Part shown: one piece after another, positions 21,069 to 31,038 of the stretch
Layout: every line of letters starts with the position of its first letter
Position numbering within the stretch: the first letter of the stretch is position 1
From: Stropharia rugosoannulata
Taxonomy: Eukaryota; Basidiomycota; Agaricomycetes; Agaricales; Strophariaceae
DNA length: 64,000 bases
Reading direction: 5' to 3'
Assembly: GCA_028532985.1 (NCBI GenBank)
Contig: JANCIK010000011.1
Span: forward strand, 2,604,001-2,668,000
Made by a program: the position numbers and the translations under genes
Notes under the pieces: generated by a model
The model's database searches: none
What the model saw: only the letters and a program-made list of their open reading frames with translations
Told to the model about the DNA's origin: nothing

Positions 21069-22353
21069 ATGTCTTCTGCACAGTCTACTGCTCAATCTGT
21101 ATATACAATCCCCGACCTTCTAGCGGCATGGCCCTGGCAGAGAGTTAAGAATGAAGCCCTTGATCAAGACCTAGAAAATGAGGCCAATGACTGGGTCGCG
21201 TCCCTGAACCTCTTCGAGCCACGTCAACTTGCCAAATTTAAATCGTGCGAATTCAGTGCGTACTACAGTCTATATCCATCTACTTTTTCATCTTGCTAAC
21301 AGAATTACAGATCTACTAGCATCTCTTGTAGGACCACTCGGTGGAAAGGGTATGTCTTCTTATACAAGATAGGAAGCTCTGATCAACCAACCCTGTATCT
21401 GAAGATTATTTGCGCATTTCATGCGATTTGATGAACTTCTACTTTGCTTTCGATGAGTACACCGATGTCATCGAGGGTGATGAGGTTCTGGCCATAGTGG
21501 AGGATGTTATCAAAGCGTTTCAAGGTCAAGAAACATCTACCGGAAATTCAAAAATAACCGATATGGCTAGACAGTAGGTGTAAACGCATATCTCACTCAT
21601 AAGCGCGAGACTCATGAGCTCCCAACCAGATTTTTTGTAAGAACGGTCGCACTCGTAGGCAATGACATCGAAGGCATTGCGCACTTCGTTGAAGATTTCG
21701 AGGCCTATGCCAAATCAGTTATTCAAGAAGCGGAAGACAGAAATAATGGAATTATCAGGAACGTCGAGGACTACTTCGCCCTGCGCCGAGACACCTGCGG
21801 TGGGAAGCCCAGCTTCTCGTTCTTTGGATTGGGTCTTTTCATTCCCAAGGAGGTTTTCGATCATCCCACAATGCAAGCTTTGACAGAAAGTGCCACGGAC
21901 TTGATTGCAATGACTAATGTATGCAGTCCACCTTTCCCTTTGATTTTCGAGTAACCAACTGAGATATGCTCGCAGGACATGCACTCCTATGCACTCGAGC
22001 ACGCACGAGGGCTGGACGGCCATAATGTTGTTACAGCAATCATGCACGAGCACTCGGTAGACCTTCAAGGTGCATTTTATTGGCTGTCCGGCTACGCCAA
22101 CAGGACGATATCCAAGTTCTTGAAAGACAGACAAAGCTTGCCATCATGGGGTGCCGATATCGACAGTGCTGTCTCGGAGTACATTGACCGTATGGCTAGA
22201 TGTGTTCGCGGCTACGACGCGTGGAGCTACGAAACGAAACGGTACTACGGAACCAACGGCTTACAGGTCCAGAAGTCTCGCAAGATTACCCTTCAGCACC
22301 CTGCACTAGAGATGGGATACATTACTCGTGATAAACTTGTTATTGGGGCTTAA
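21069..22353 (+). CDS. class I sesquiterpene synthase
   Basis: Exons 21069-21255, 21311-21349, 21405-21573, 21630-21918 and 21976-22353 give 353 residues, the normal length for basidiomycete sesquiterpene synthases. It would ionise farnesyl diphosphate and cyclise it. The Asp-rich metal motif is 'FDEYTDVIE' (DEYTD, a known variant of DDxxD). The NSE triad is 'NDMHSYALEHARG', split by the intron after N. The conserved 'RRDTCGGKPSF' of this family is present, and the C-terminal RY pair is suggested by 'ETKRYYG'. All catalytic elements are intact. No P450, prenyltransferase or other tailoring gene lies beside it; neighbours are a PTR2 transporter and a HET gene. It therefore looks like a stand-alone synthase. 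The product cannot be predicted from sequence. Confidence 0.9.
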
Positions 22354-23258
22354 GTTATTAGAAAAGGCTGGCATAAATTGGATTTATTCCTTTCTAATTG
22401 TTCATATTCATAATAATGATTCTTGTTTAACTATTCAACTCTTTACTTTGCTATTGAATTGGCCTAAGAAGTGGAACTGAAATTAAGTGCAGACGGTGCA
22501 CTGAGCTATTCCTGCCAAGGAAAACTGTGATCTTCAAACCTTGAAGCACACCCGAAGCTATTAATATTGGTGCCGACTGCCTCAATACTCTTTCAAAAAA
22601 AAAACTCTCCCGAGCCCTGCTCTTACCACTAGCTTTTTTTATAGCATGTCAGTACACTCCTACTATGTAGATAGTAAACATTTCAATGACTTAGCAGTTT
22701 ATTTCACAGTTGGCGCCCGTTGCCGAATTGATGGCGAATGTCAAACTTGGTTAAAAGTTTACCAAATTGAGCATTTATTTTGAATCGGAGCTTTAAGGCG
22801 TCAAGCTATAATTTAGAGTCCGACTCAGTCAGTTATTCTTCTTCTTTGCTTCTCCTACCATGTCACAATAGAAATGACACTCATACGCTCACACGTTCGA
22901 CACTATGCTAACATTGAAAGCTACCCCGCATTTGACCTTCAACCCCTTTAAGGCGGTGTTCCTAGTGTCATCATCAACTTTCTGCATTCACATGACACCA
23001 CCGCCTCTACAGTCTGGCTGCATTTATATCCAAAGTTCTGATACGTATCCCATAACAGTCAAAGATGCTCGCTCTTCAAATTCTCCCGATCCCTGGTTTG
23101 TACAATTCCAATGACCAGTGGCGTGGAAGGCTTTATTTTAGGCAACCGAACCTACTTTTGGCTTTGTATTCCCATCCACGCGATGTCAATGCGACATGTA
23201 TAAAGTCACAAGTGCTTTGAGGCCGACAATCACCGTTTGCAAGCCATCTTCTTGGTCA
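22354..23258. other. intergenic region between terpene synthase and HET gene
   Basis: Nothing coding is recognised. The 3' part must hold the HET gene promoter. The string tttgaatcgg followed by gctttaa at about 22788 is nearly repeated at about 25875, upstream of the MYND gene (tttgaatcggcgcttaa). Confidence 0.35.
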
Positions 23259-25628
23259 TGGCTACCCAGCAGTGCGTCGGCCAAAATATTATTCTTCAAT
23301 TTACCATAAAACTGACATTGCCTCCCGGCCGGGAAACACAAGTGGCACGGCTCTCCCGCTGCTTCCAGTCCCTGATTGGTTGACTAGGCCGGACAACCAG
23401 CTTTGTGACTCCTGCGCGGAATTGAATATAAAACCCCGGGATTTTATTGTATCGCTGGACCGTGACGAAGATGACTCGACTGAGCGAAGGAACCAGAATA
23501 TAACAAAGCCGTTTGGTTTGGTACGAGATGTCCGAGCGAAGGCGACCTCTTGCCCTTTGTGCCGCGTGTTTCTTCATTCCATTAGCGTATCGGCGATCCC
23601 TGATGAGGAAGATGGTGTGCCGACCGAAGTGCACTACTATTGGGATGAAGAAGAGCAAGTGCCCGACGCAGATGATCCTGGAGACGGACCTCCTCTTGTT
23701 CGATGGCTTAGGCCCCGCGTGTATAAACAAGGAGGAGGCTACTGCACCACCTTTATGGGACCGTTCTTCGAACGCATAGGCATACTTGCGAACGACGCAC
23801 CTACAAAGAACAAAACATTACTTCCTCGCATTATCGGCGACCAAATCGACTTCGGTATGGTGCGAGGCTGGATAGATACGTGCAGGGCGTTGCACGGCGA
23901 TCGGTGCTGGGGGCCCCATCCTGATCTCGAAAACCATGGAATCGACATGCTCGACATATTGCCATCATTTCAAGTAATTGATGTCATCGACAAATGCCTA
24001 GTTCCTGCGCCCCGTAACTGCAAGTACGTTGCCTTGAGCTATGTATGGGGTCCCATCGATCCTCTCTCCATACTCAGGACACTCAGCAGTAATGTATCGG
24101 AGCTGCGAAAGCCAGGATCGCTGGTCCAACCAAAGTTTTACGACAAAACCCCACTCACTATTCGCGACGCAATGCTCGTCGTTGAACGGCTGAACATGCG
24201 ATATCTCTGGGTCGACAGTCTCTGCATTATACAAGACGATACCGGCGAGGGTGGAACTAAAATGTACGCAATTGCAAGTATGGCGAATATCTACGGCGCC
24301 GCGGACTTTGTGCTGATGGCTGCTTGTGGGACGGACGCGCACTCCGGGCTCCCGGGATTACATGCTAGAACTAAACGTAAACAGCATATTGAAGAAATGG
24401 CTCCAGGGTTTAGACTCGCTTTCAAGCAATTATATCAATTTCGTTTGGTAGGTAGTGTATACTTCAGTCGAGGCTGGACGTGCGTGTCTCTTTTTCTTTC
24501 GAATTAGATGTGATGGAAAATTGACGAGGGCTTATTAGATATCAGGAATACTCTTTAGCGCGAAAAACTTTAATGTTTTTAGACGGGCAAGCTGTCTACC
24601 ACTGCAACTTAATCGAACAACTCCGAGAAGATGAAGTCTGTGAGGAAAAATATACTCAACCTTCTGACGTGGAAAAAGTAGATAACTTCGGGTACGGAGA
24701 TGACGACATCGGAATCGTCGAAGGAATACTTCACGAATACTCAAATCGTTCTATCACATACGATACCGACCTCTATCATGCAGTCTCAGCCATGAATTTT
24801 ATCATCAAGAAGGCTATAGGCGCCAACTTGTGTCACGGTATCCCGGATACCCTCTTTGATTGGTTTCTTCTCTGGAATCCAAATGCGCGTCAAAGTCGAC
24901 GAAACGTGGCCCCTAGCTGGTCGTGGTCAGGATGGCTAGGGCAATCGATATCTAATATATGGGATGCATATACGCGTAGCATTGCCCGCATACGCAAGGC
25001 ACAACCGCGCCGTACTTGGATTGTCTGGTATCAACGCAAGGCTCATGATTCCCTTGATTTCATTCGCGTCGATAAATCTAGAACGGAGAAGCAGGATGCT
25101 GCATCCATCAAGCGAATGCAGAAGCGTCTCCCTTTTGACTGCACCCGTACAGAGCCAACACCTCGGAAGCTCATCGGCGCTCCAGCTTATATTGAAGACA
25201 CTTATCACCCTCACCCTGGCTCTGGTTTCCTCCAGTTCTGGACCATCTCGGTGCAATTCAACTTGGGCGACTTGACCTCGGTTATAACCGACATTGATCA
25301 GCTCAGAATGCAGAGCAGAGGATATAAGTTTGCTGGTGTTTTTGGTAGGAGTGGTCATGAGCTCGCGGCTGTCATGCTAGACCCAGTCTGGTTCACGGCC
25401 AACGTACCTGGCCGTCACGAATTTATCATTCTATGTGAAGGGAGAACTGAAAGGATTGAAAACTACGCGGATTTGGATAAGGAACCTGGGTGGAAATATA
25501 GATTTATGCTTATTGAATGGAAGGGGAATGGACAATGGGCGGAGCGCGTTGCTGTAGGGGCGATTGAGATGAGTGACTTGAATGAAGCGTTGAACGGTGC
25601 TGTATGGAAAGAAATAACTCTTGGCTAG
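23259..25628 (+). CDS. HET-domain (heterokaryon incompatibility) protein 1
   Basis: Exons 23259-23272, 23343-24479 and 24539-25628 give 746 residues. HET domain proteins mediate non-self recognition and cell death in fungi. The N-terminus carries paired Cys motifs ('CDSCAELN' and 'CPLCRVF'). The HET core shows 'YVALSYVWGPIDPLSIL', 'TIRDAMLVVERLNMRYLWVD', 'SLCIIQDD' and 'ANIYGAADFVLMAACGTDA'. The second half contains 'SWSWSGWLG', typical of this class. A long frame continues upstream of exon 2 without an ATG. The correct start uses a 14-nt first exon and a 70-nt intron, a structure shared with HET 2. HET 2 (38702-41070, minus) is a close paralogue with the same two introns. Confidence 0.85.
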
Positions 25629-25962
25629 CTTTATTGACCAGGTCAACGATGCTGGAGACCAACTGGAGAGTCGAGACTATGTAGGTGATCTGCCAAATTC
25701 CTCTTGATATGGGTTCTCCGCGATTAATCTCCGCCTACGTGTATCATAATCAGTTCGAAGTCAAAACTTGACACTCATCTTCAGTTGATCCTCAAGGTCT
25801 CAAGGCCTCAAGGCGTCAGATGCACATGTCGAGGCTAATTGGGCGGGGTTACCAAACGGAGCTTAGTATGTATTTGAATCGGCGCTTAAAAACGTGGGTA
25901 AAAAGTTTTGCGGTCAGTTCGCCAGTTATTTGTCTACCCCTAAAAGCCCCGCACACCAAAAA

Positions 25963-27221
25963 ATGACTACTCATACGCATGAGATTCATGTGCATGCTCA
26001 TTCATATAACGAAATTGCGCTAATGTCTGATGTCGACCTCGTATGTGACGAAACCTCTCGGGAACAAGTAGAATACATTCGCAACACGCTCATGCGTGAG
26101 CGCAGCGAGTCCGACGTTGAAGAGTGGTTCAGAAAAGTGGCACAGAATCCTCAGGCTATTCGCTGCATGATCCATAAAAGAAACGGGCGCCTCATAGCAT
26201 GGAAGACCGGGACCAAATTTAACGCCGAGAATATATTCTTTCATACGATTGACACGGCAAGGTTGCTGCCCATGGCGCTTGCGGACGCGCGTATTCAATG
26301 GTACGCCCACAAAGATACCTGGGCGCTCATTGACAGGCGGGGAAAGGAGACAAACGGATCCCGAATGGATTTTCAGATTCACACACTGGCTGGTCTCGTG
26401 GGTAACGACTATTTTTACCAGGGCTGCGCGCACTGAAGGAACGAAACTTGGTAGATCTTCCCCCTCCTGATTTTACGAAACATGCATGATTATGGCGGCG
26501 CGGACATTCCGCTCATCTTCACAGACTGGCCATCGGATTTCATTGACAAGGCGTTCGATTACTGGGTCGACCTGAGCAAGGGGATGTCCCCGGCGGAAAG
26601 AGAAATACGATGTACGTGATTGTCTTTTAGACTGTTCGTTCCGATATTCTCTAATAGGCGAACTAGTCCACGAGGTAGACAATCGTCTCTGCCACCGCTT
26701 AAGACCCTGCTTTAGCCAAGTCGACCTGCTCGTTCGTGCTCTGCTATCTGATCCGGCGGCGGAATATGTCCCTCGCTTCATTGTCTTCATGTCTAGCGTC
26801 ACCAACGCCAAGGCTCGAGCTCTGTACACAAACCCCACTTTTGTTCTCCCAGAGGAACTGTCGAAGAGCTACCCCACTGGCTGCGGATCAAAGGGATGCA
26901 CCGATGCAGATTGTGGCTTTTTCGATTTCTCAGCTAGTCGTTCGCTGGTGGCAAACAGCAAACTAGTGCGAAAAGACGACTGGCCGAGAGGGATTGCGCG
27001 CTGCAATACTTGGATCTGTAAAGTCGAGGAGCCAGCGAAGTGTTCGGGCCGCAGCAAATTCAAGACATGTCAACGTTGTGCCGAAGTTCTGTACTGCTGT
27101 CAGGAGCATCAGGTATGTTTGTCCTTTATCACACCCTTCCCTGATTCCTTAGAATCTTTTACAGAGGATTGACTGGCACACGCACAAGCGCGTCTGTGAA
27201 GAGCGCCCTATAAACGTTTGA
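25963..27221 (+). pseudogene. MYND zinc-finger protein gene with probable double frameshift
   Basis: The N-terminal part (25963-26433) reads 'MTTHTHEIHVHAHSYNEIAL' onwards. The middle part, around 26485-26611, reads 'MHDYGGADIPLIFTDWPSDF'. Exons 26667-27112 and 27165-27221 carry the C-terminus with a MYND zinc finger: 'CNTWICKVEEPAKCSG', 'FKTCQRCAEVLYCCQEHQ', 'RIDWHTHKRVC'. MYND fingers bind proline-rich partners in regulatory proteins. Between 26434 and 26454 the first frame has two stops (tga, tag). A peptide-like continuation is present in a second frame, and the original frame resumes at 26484. The pattern fits a 2-nt insertion in gcgcgc (26428-26433) followed by a 2-nt loss in catgcatg (26481-26488). 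An unusual intron combined with one frameshift, or an assembly error, is possible. Confidence 0.6.
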
Positions 27222-27643
27222 TGTCACTACACATGTTCAATGTAATTGATTAACTGCCACGTTGCATGCGTCCGGACTAAGGAAGAGTACGAATATTCAA
27301 CACAAATATCGTCTGACATATGGCAGGTTATGTCGCCTCTCCAGGAGGCGTACATAAAACATAACAGTGCGCATACAAACTCTCGTTATCGGACGATTTT
27401 TCTCTGGCGAGATATGGCAGTAGCCTCAAGGCAGCCTTGCATGCCTCGATCCTCGTGGAGTATGTTACTCCACGTCCCCCGCACCTCACGCACCCGCAGA
27501 TACCCAGGCGCACGACGACACCCACCCCCGAGCATCGAGCTCTTTCATAAGCCGCAGCTTTGCGTGTTTCAACCAAGCCTTCACCTTTACTTAACCTCTT
27601 CAGATATCGTATCTCATCGATCCATCCACTCGCCAAGTCATTT

Positions 27644-29896
27644 ATGACAGATTACCTTGACCAAAGCCATTCCAGCTATGAGCAGACGTACCGGGGCGCG
27701 GACTACTACATGGACGACCCGAACATGCTCCGTTCCGTACCACGAGGTTCGCCGCGAAGTCAGGCGAGTGGTGCCAACGCAAGCACCAAGGCATGGGTCC
27801 TTGAGCAAGCCCGTACCATCCCAGACGAGTCCCTTTCATCCGTCCCGAGCAGGGGCAGCAATGTTCGGCGTTCCCGACCTCTGCCCACGGAGCCCCCTTT
27901 CCGACAAAGCCGAGTACCGGTCAAATACGAACTGGCGCAGGCTCCCGAACCTGCGGAGTACCACCCCCCGCAGGCATACACTTTGGGGGTAGACAAAAGA
28001 GAGTTCCCGTTTGGCTATCCGCACCAAGGGGCGTACAACGTCCCACCGGCAGAACAGTCACGATTCAGCCCCGAATCAGAACTCCCCCGACCGCTTCAGC
28101 CGCTGCAAACTCCTTCAGGTCAGCCGAGTCGCTCTTTTGTTGGTGGTTTCTTCAAAGGTCTGAAGCGTTGGCCGAAGATGCTTAAGGGCGGAAGCAAGGC
28201 GGAGAGACAGGTTCAGCGGAAAGGAACTTTCGGGACGGAAGGGACGTCAACGACGGCGATCGGGATGGAAAGAGGGAACACTCTTCCGCGGTACCTTTCG
28301 AACCCATCCATAGGGCCTTCAAATCCCCAGTTCGCTCATCGCTTGAGCATGGCCAAGATACCTCCCAATTCCGTTCCCCATGATCCCTACCACAGGGACA
28401 GTCCGTCACACATTCCAGTCCACGAACCCTCATATCCCTACACCAATAACCTCCACCTGACGGACGTCCCCCCGCAAATGACTAACGGGCATGCGTATGG
28501 CCACGATAATTCAATCCACTTACGTGAGAACCCTGCTGGTCCACAGCATCCAATTGTTACCCTTACCCCTCCATCAGATGGACTTGTCGACGAGGAACAA
28601 GCGGATTTCTACGACGGGCCTACGAATGAGTACCCGCAACAACAGTTCGAAGAAGGAATGGAAAATGAATCAAGTCCGAGGGGAAGAGCTACTGTGATGA
28701 TTTACAGTACCGATTCGCAAGCTCCCGCCGTCACATCACCTGTCCCGATGCCCACCCCACAGAGGGGAGCCACACCAGGACGTGTGTCGTACCAACCAAA
28801 CCTTCCAACGCGTGCAAGCGTGCAGGGACACCGCGGGCCTGTAGCGGGACCATCCAATACGGGCCCCGCGCTCTCACCTGTTCCACCGCTAGGATCGATG
28901 CAGCCGATGCTACAATCTCCCAATTCATATTTATCCGGACCCACAACAACATCGCGGTGCACTACGATGTCGACCTTTGCCTCGCACTACGACCCCTCCT
29001 TCGCGTCGAGCCTCGGGCCCGTTGAAAAGTTCTTCAAGGGCCTATACAACCTCCCCTGGGTCGCGGAGCGCGTGACGGTCGACTACCGCCCCGCAGACTC
29101 CGACCGCGCGCGTAAAAAGGTGAAAAAGAATCTAAAGAAACCGCTGACATCATGGTACCGCTCCGTCCTTACGCGCTCGCGCCGGCTGAGCCAGACCGTC
29201 GACATCCTGAGCTCCGGCAGCGGTTCCATCTCAGGCCTCGACCTCACCTCAAACTTCGAGCCGCCCCGGCCACGCCGCGCAGAGCACTCTGCGCACCGGC
29301 GGCATAACTCTGCGAAGGCGAAGGACAAGGCGGGGGGGCACCGATCCCGCCGGCATACATCTCAAACCACGTCTACCGATGCGCATCACCCACGGCCTCC
29401 CAGTCCCATCGTACCGACTCCGTATCCATACCCCTACGCCCCCGTATACCCGTACCCGTACACATACCCTTACGCCCCCCCGCCTGCCGCGCCTGCGCCT
29501 CCGCACCACGGCGAGCGTTCGAAGCACCGACACAAGTCTAGCAAGCGGCGCGCAGCCGCTGGTGCAGCTGCATATGCAGCATATCAACCAATGGCGATTC
29601 CGCCGCCACAGACGATGCCAGCTGCTGCTCCCCAAATGTATTTTATATCACCTTCACCGCCTCAAAGCAATAACGGCGGCGCGGCGGGAGGTGCTGCCGC
29701 AGACGCTGTCCCGACAGTAGCCCAGTCGTATCAAACGGCCCAGCCTTACCAGGCTCAATACCAACCGCAGTATCCTGGGGCGCCTATGCAGATTTCTCCC
29801 GTTATTATGCAGTATGTTCCGACTACATTTAATGCAAATCCTCCTATGATTTCGCCTCCGCTTACTCCGCAGCGCGAGAAGAAAAAGGCTTCGTAG
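27644..29896 (+). CDS. 750-residue intrinsically disordered Pro/Tyr-rich protein
   Basis: A single-exon frame of 750 residues starts 'MTDYLDQSHSSYEQTYRGAD'. The protein is dominated by Pro, Ser, Tyr, Gln and basic residues with no membrane segment. Two short ordered-looking patches stand out: 'SRSFVGGFFKGLKRWPKML' near residues 163-182, and 'PVEKFFKGLYNLPWVAERVT' near residues 458-478. The second is followed by a strongly basic stretch ('RARKKVKKNLKKPL'). Both patches share an FFKGL core, suggesting a duplicated linear motif. Towards the C-terminus there is a Tyr-Pro repeat ('YPYPYAPVYPYPYTYPYAPP') and a His/Lys/Arg cluster. I know of no assigned function. Coding status is well supported by length and by the GC-rich, in-frame codon pattern. 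It is convergent with KRE6. An upstream in-frame extension to 27560 lacks support. Confidence 0.75.
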   Translation: MTDYLDQSHSSYEQTYRGADYYMDDPNMLRSVPRGSPRSQASGANASTKAWVLEQARTIPDESLSSVPSRGSNVRRSRPLPTEPPFRQSRVPVKYELAQAPEPAEYHPPQAYTLGVDKREFPFGYPHQGAYNVPPAEQSRFSPESELPRPLQPLQTPSGQPSRSFVGGFFKGLKRWPKMLKGGSKAERQVQRKGTFGTEGTSTTAIGMERGNTLPRYLSNPSIGPSNPQFAHRLSMAKIPPNSVPHDPYHRDSPSHIPVHEPSYPYTNNLHLTDVPPQMTNGHAYGHDNSIHLRENPAGPQHPIVTLTPPSDGLVDEEQADFYDGPTNEYPQQQFEEGMENESSPRGRATVMIYSTDSQAPAVTSPVPMPTPQRGATPGRVSYQPNLPTRASVQGHRGPVAGPSNTGPALSPVPPLGSMQPMLQSPNSYLSGPTTTSRCTTMSTFASHYDPSFASSLGPVEKFFKGLYNLPWVAERVTVDYRPADSDRARKKVKKNLKKPLTSWYRSVLTRSRRLSQTVDILSSGSGSISGLDLTSNFEPPRPRRAEHSAHRRHNSAKAKDKAGGHRSRRHTSQTTSTDAHHPRPPSPIVPTPYPYPYAPVYPYPYTYPYAPPPAAPAPPHHGERSKHRHKSSKRRAAAGAAAYAAYQPMAIPPPQTMPAAAPQMYFISPSPPQSNNGGAAGGAAADAVPTVAQSYQTAQPYQAQYQPQYPGAPMQISPVIMQYVPTTFNANPPMISPPLTPQREKKKAS

Positions 29897-31038
29897 CTTC
29901 AATTTCCTAAAATTTTCTATTTGGTATTCACATCTATCATTATTCTAACGACCACTTTCACGACCTTAACGTTTTACGATACCCATGTTCAGTCTCCGAA
30001 TTACTATATGTAGAGGCTAGAAAGTAATAAACAATTATCTTATGAGATAAATTACCATGTATACATTTTCCCTTCATCAAAGATTGTCTGTGCTCAAGTC
30101 ACCAATACGGAGGCAGTAAGGATATACTCTAGTATCGGTGTAAGAAGAATGCTTGTTTTATGTACTAATAAATACGCAAGGAAACACATTATTTTTGGTT
30201 CACAGCTAGCGAATACGATAGTCCATAAACCGTAGTGGAAATGTAGAAAAAGTATAGAAATGAAAAGAAGAACTTTAGAGCGAGAAACCTTTAAAAAAGT
30301 AAACGAGAATGGTGACAAGTCTAGTGAAAAGAAAGGAAATCAACAAAAGTGTTGAAAAAGGAGCGTGTCGATAGTTGTATATTTGTGTAGGGGGGAGGGA
30401 AACCGCTAATTCGGGTAGCTCCAGTATAAACTGTGGATAGTCTGTTGAGAGAGATGGTATCTAGTCGATAACGTCGCGGCAGACGCAAAGGAAAGACCAG
30501 TCATTTTTGCGCCCTGATCTTCCCGCGCCCGGAAGGAAGAAACAGCGTCGGAAAGGCCAACGAGCGCAACGCGCGGGGAAGGATATCCGAAGAGTTGCAA
30601 AAAAAAAAAAACCAACAAAAGAAGTGAACCGATTAAACAGAGCAAGTAAGCGACAGTGTGCAGAGACAGAGAGCGACCAACAGATGGAGGGTGGTGGGGC
30701 CGTGGGTGGGCAGGTAAATCGTACACGCAGGTAGCTTGATTTGGATATATGGGAGCATGCAGAGATCAGATGATACCGGAACAGTCGTCGACGGGAGCGT
30801 GAGTGCGAGGTCAATAGTTCATTCTAATGGCGGGGTTGGGGTTGTCACGAAGGGCGGGAGGGGTGGCCAATGCGGGCGAATGTTGGACTAGGAATGTGAG
30901 TGCCAGATGTGAATAAGATAAGCAACGGTTGATATGAAGATCCACGTTTTTGATGGTATCGTCCGAGGCAGGATATAGGTGGTTATCATGAAATTCCGGG
31001 GTATTCGTTGATGCTGGATTATCACCGTAGGATAGCCA
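29897..31038. other. intergenic region between two convergent genes
   Basis: This is the shared 3' flank of the disordered-protein gene and KRE6. It holds an AT-rich stretch (29900-30400) and an 11-base A run near 30601. The short frames present (30406-30814) lack recognisable motifs. Confidence 0.45.

Noticed and set aside
22788..25890. Shared string tttgaatcgg.gctt(t)aa upstream of HET 1 and the MYND gene as a regulatory site
   Set aside because: Only two occurrences with little flanking similarity; chance cannot be excluded in a 64-kb window.
25894..25962. In-frame ATG upstream of the MYND gene start
   Set aside because: The extension is Lys/Ser-rich without pattern, and the ATG at 25963 follows an A-rich context typical of a start. 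The evidence is not decisive.
30461..30814. Overlapping frames in the 3' flank of KRE6
   Set aside because: Low-complexity Ser/Phe or Arg/Lys composition produced by an A/G-rich stretch; no family recognised.
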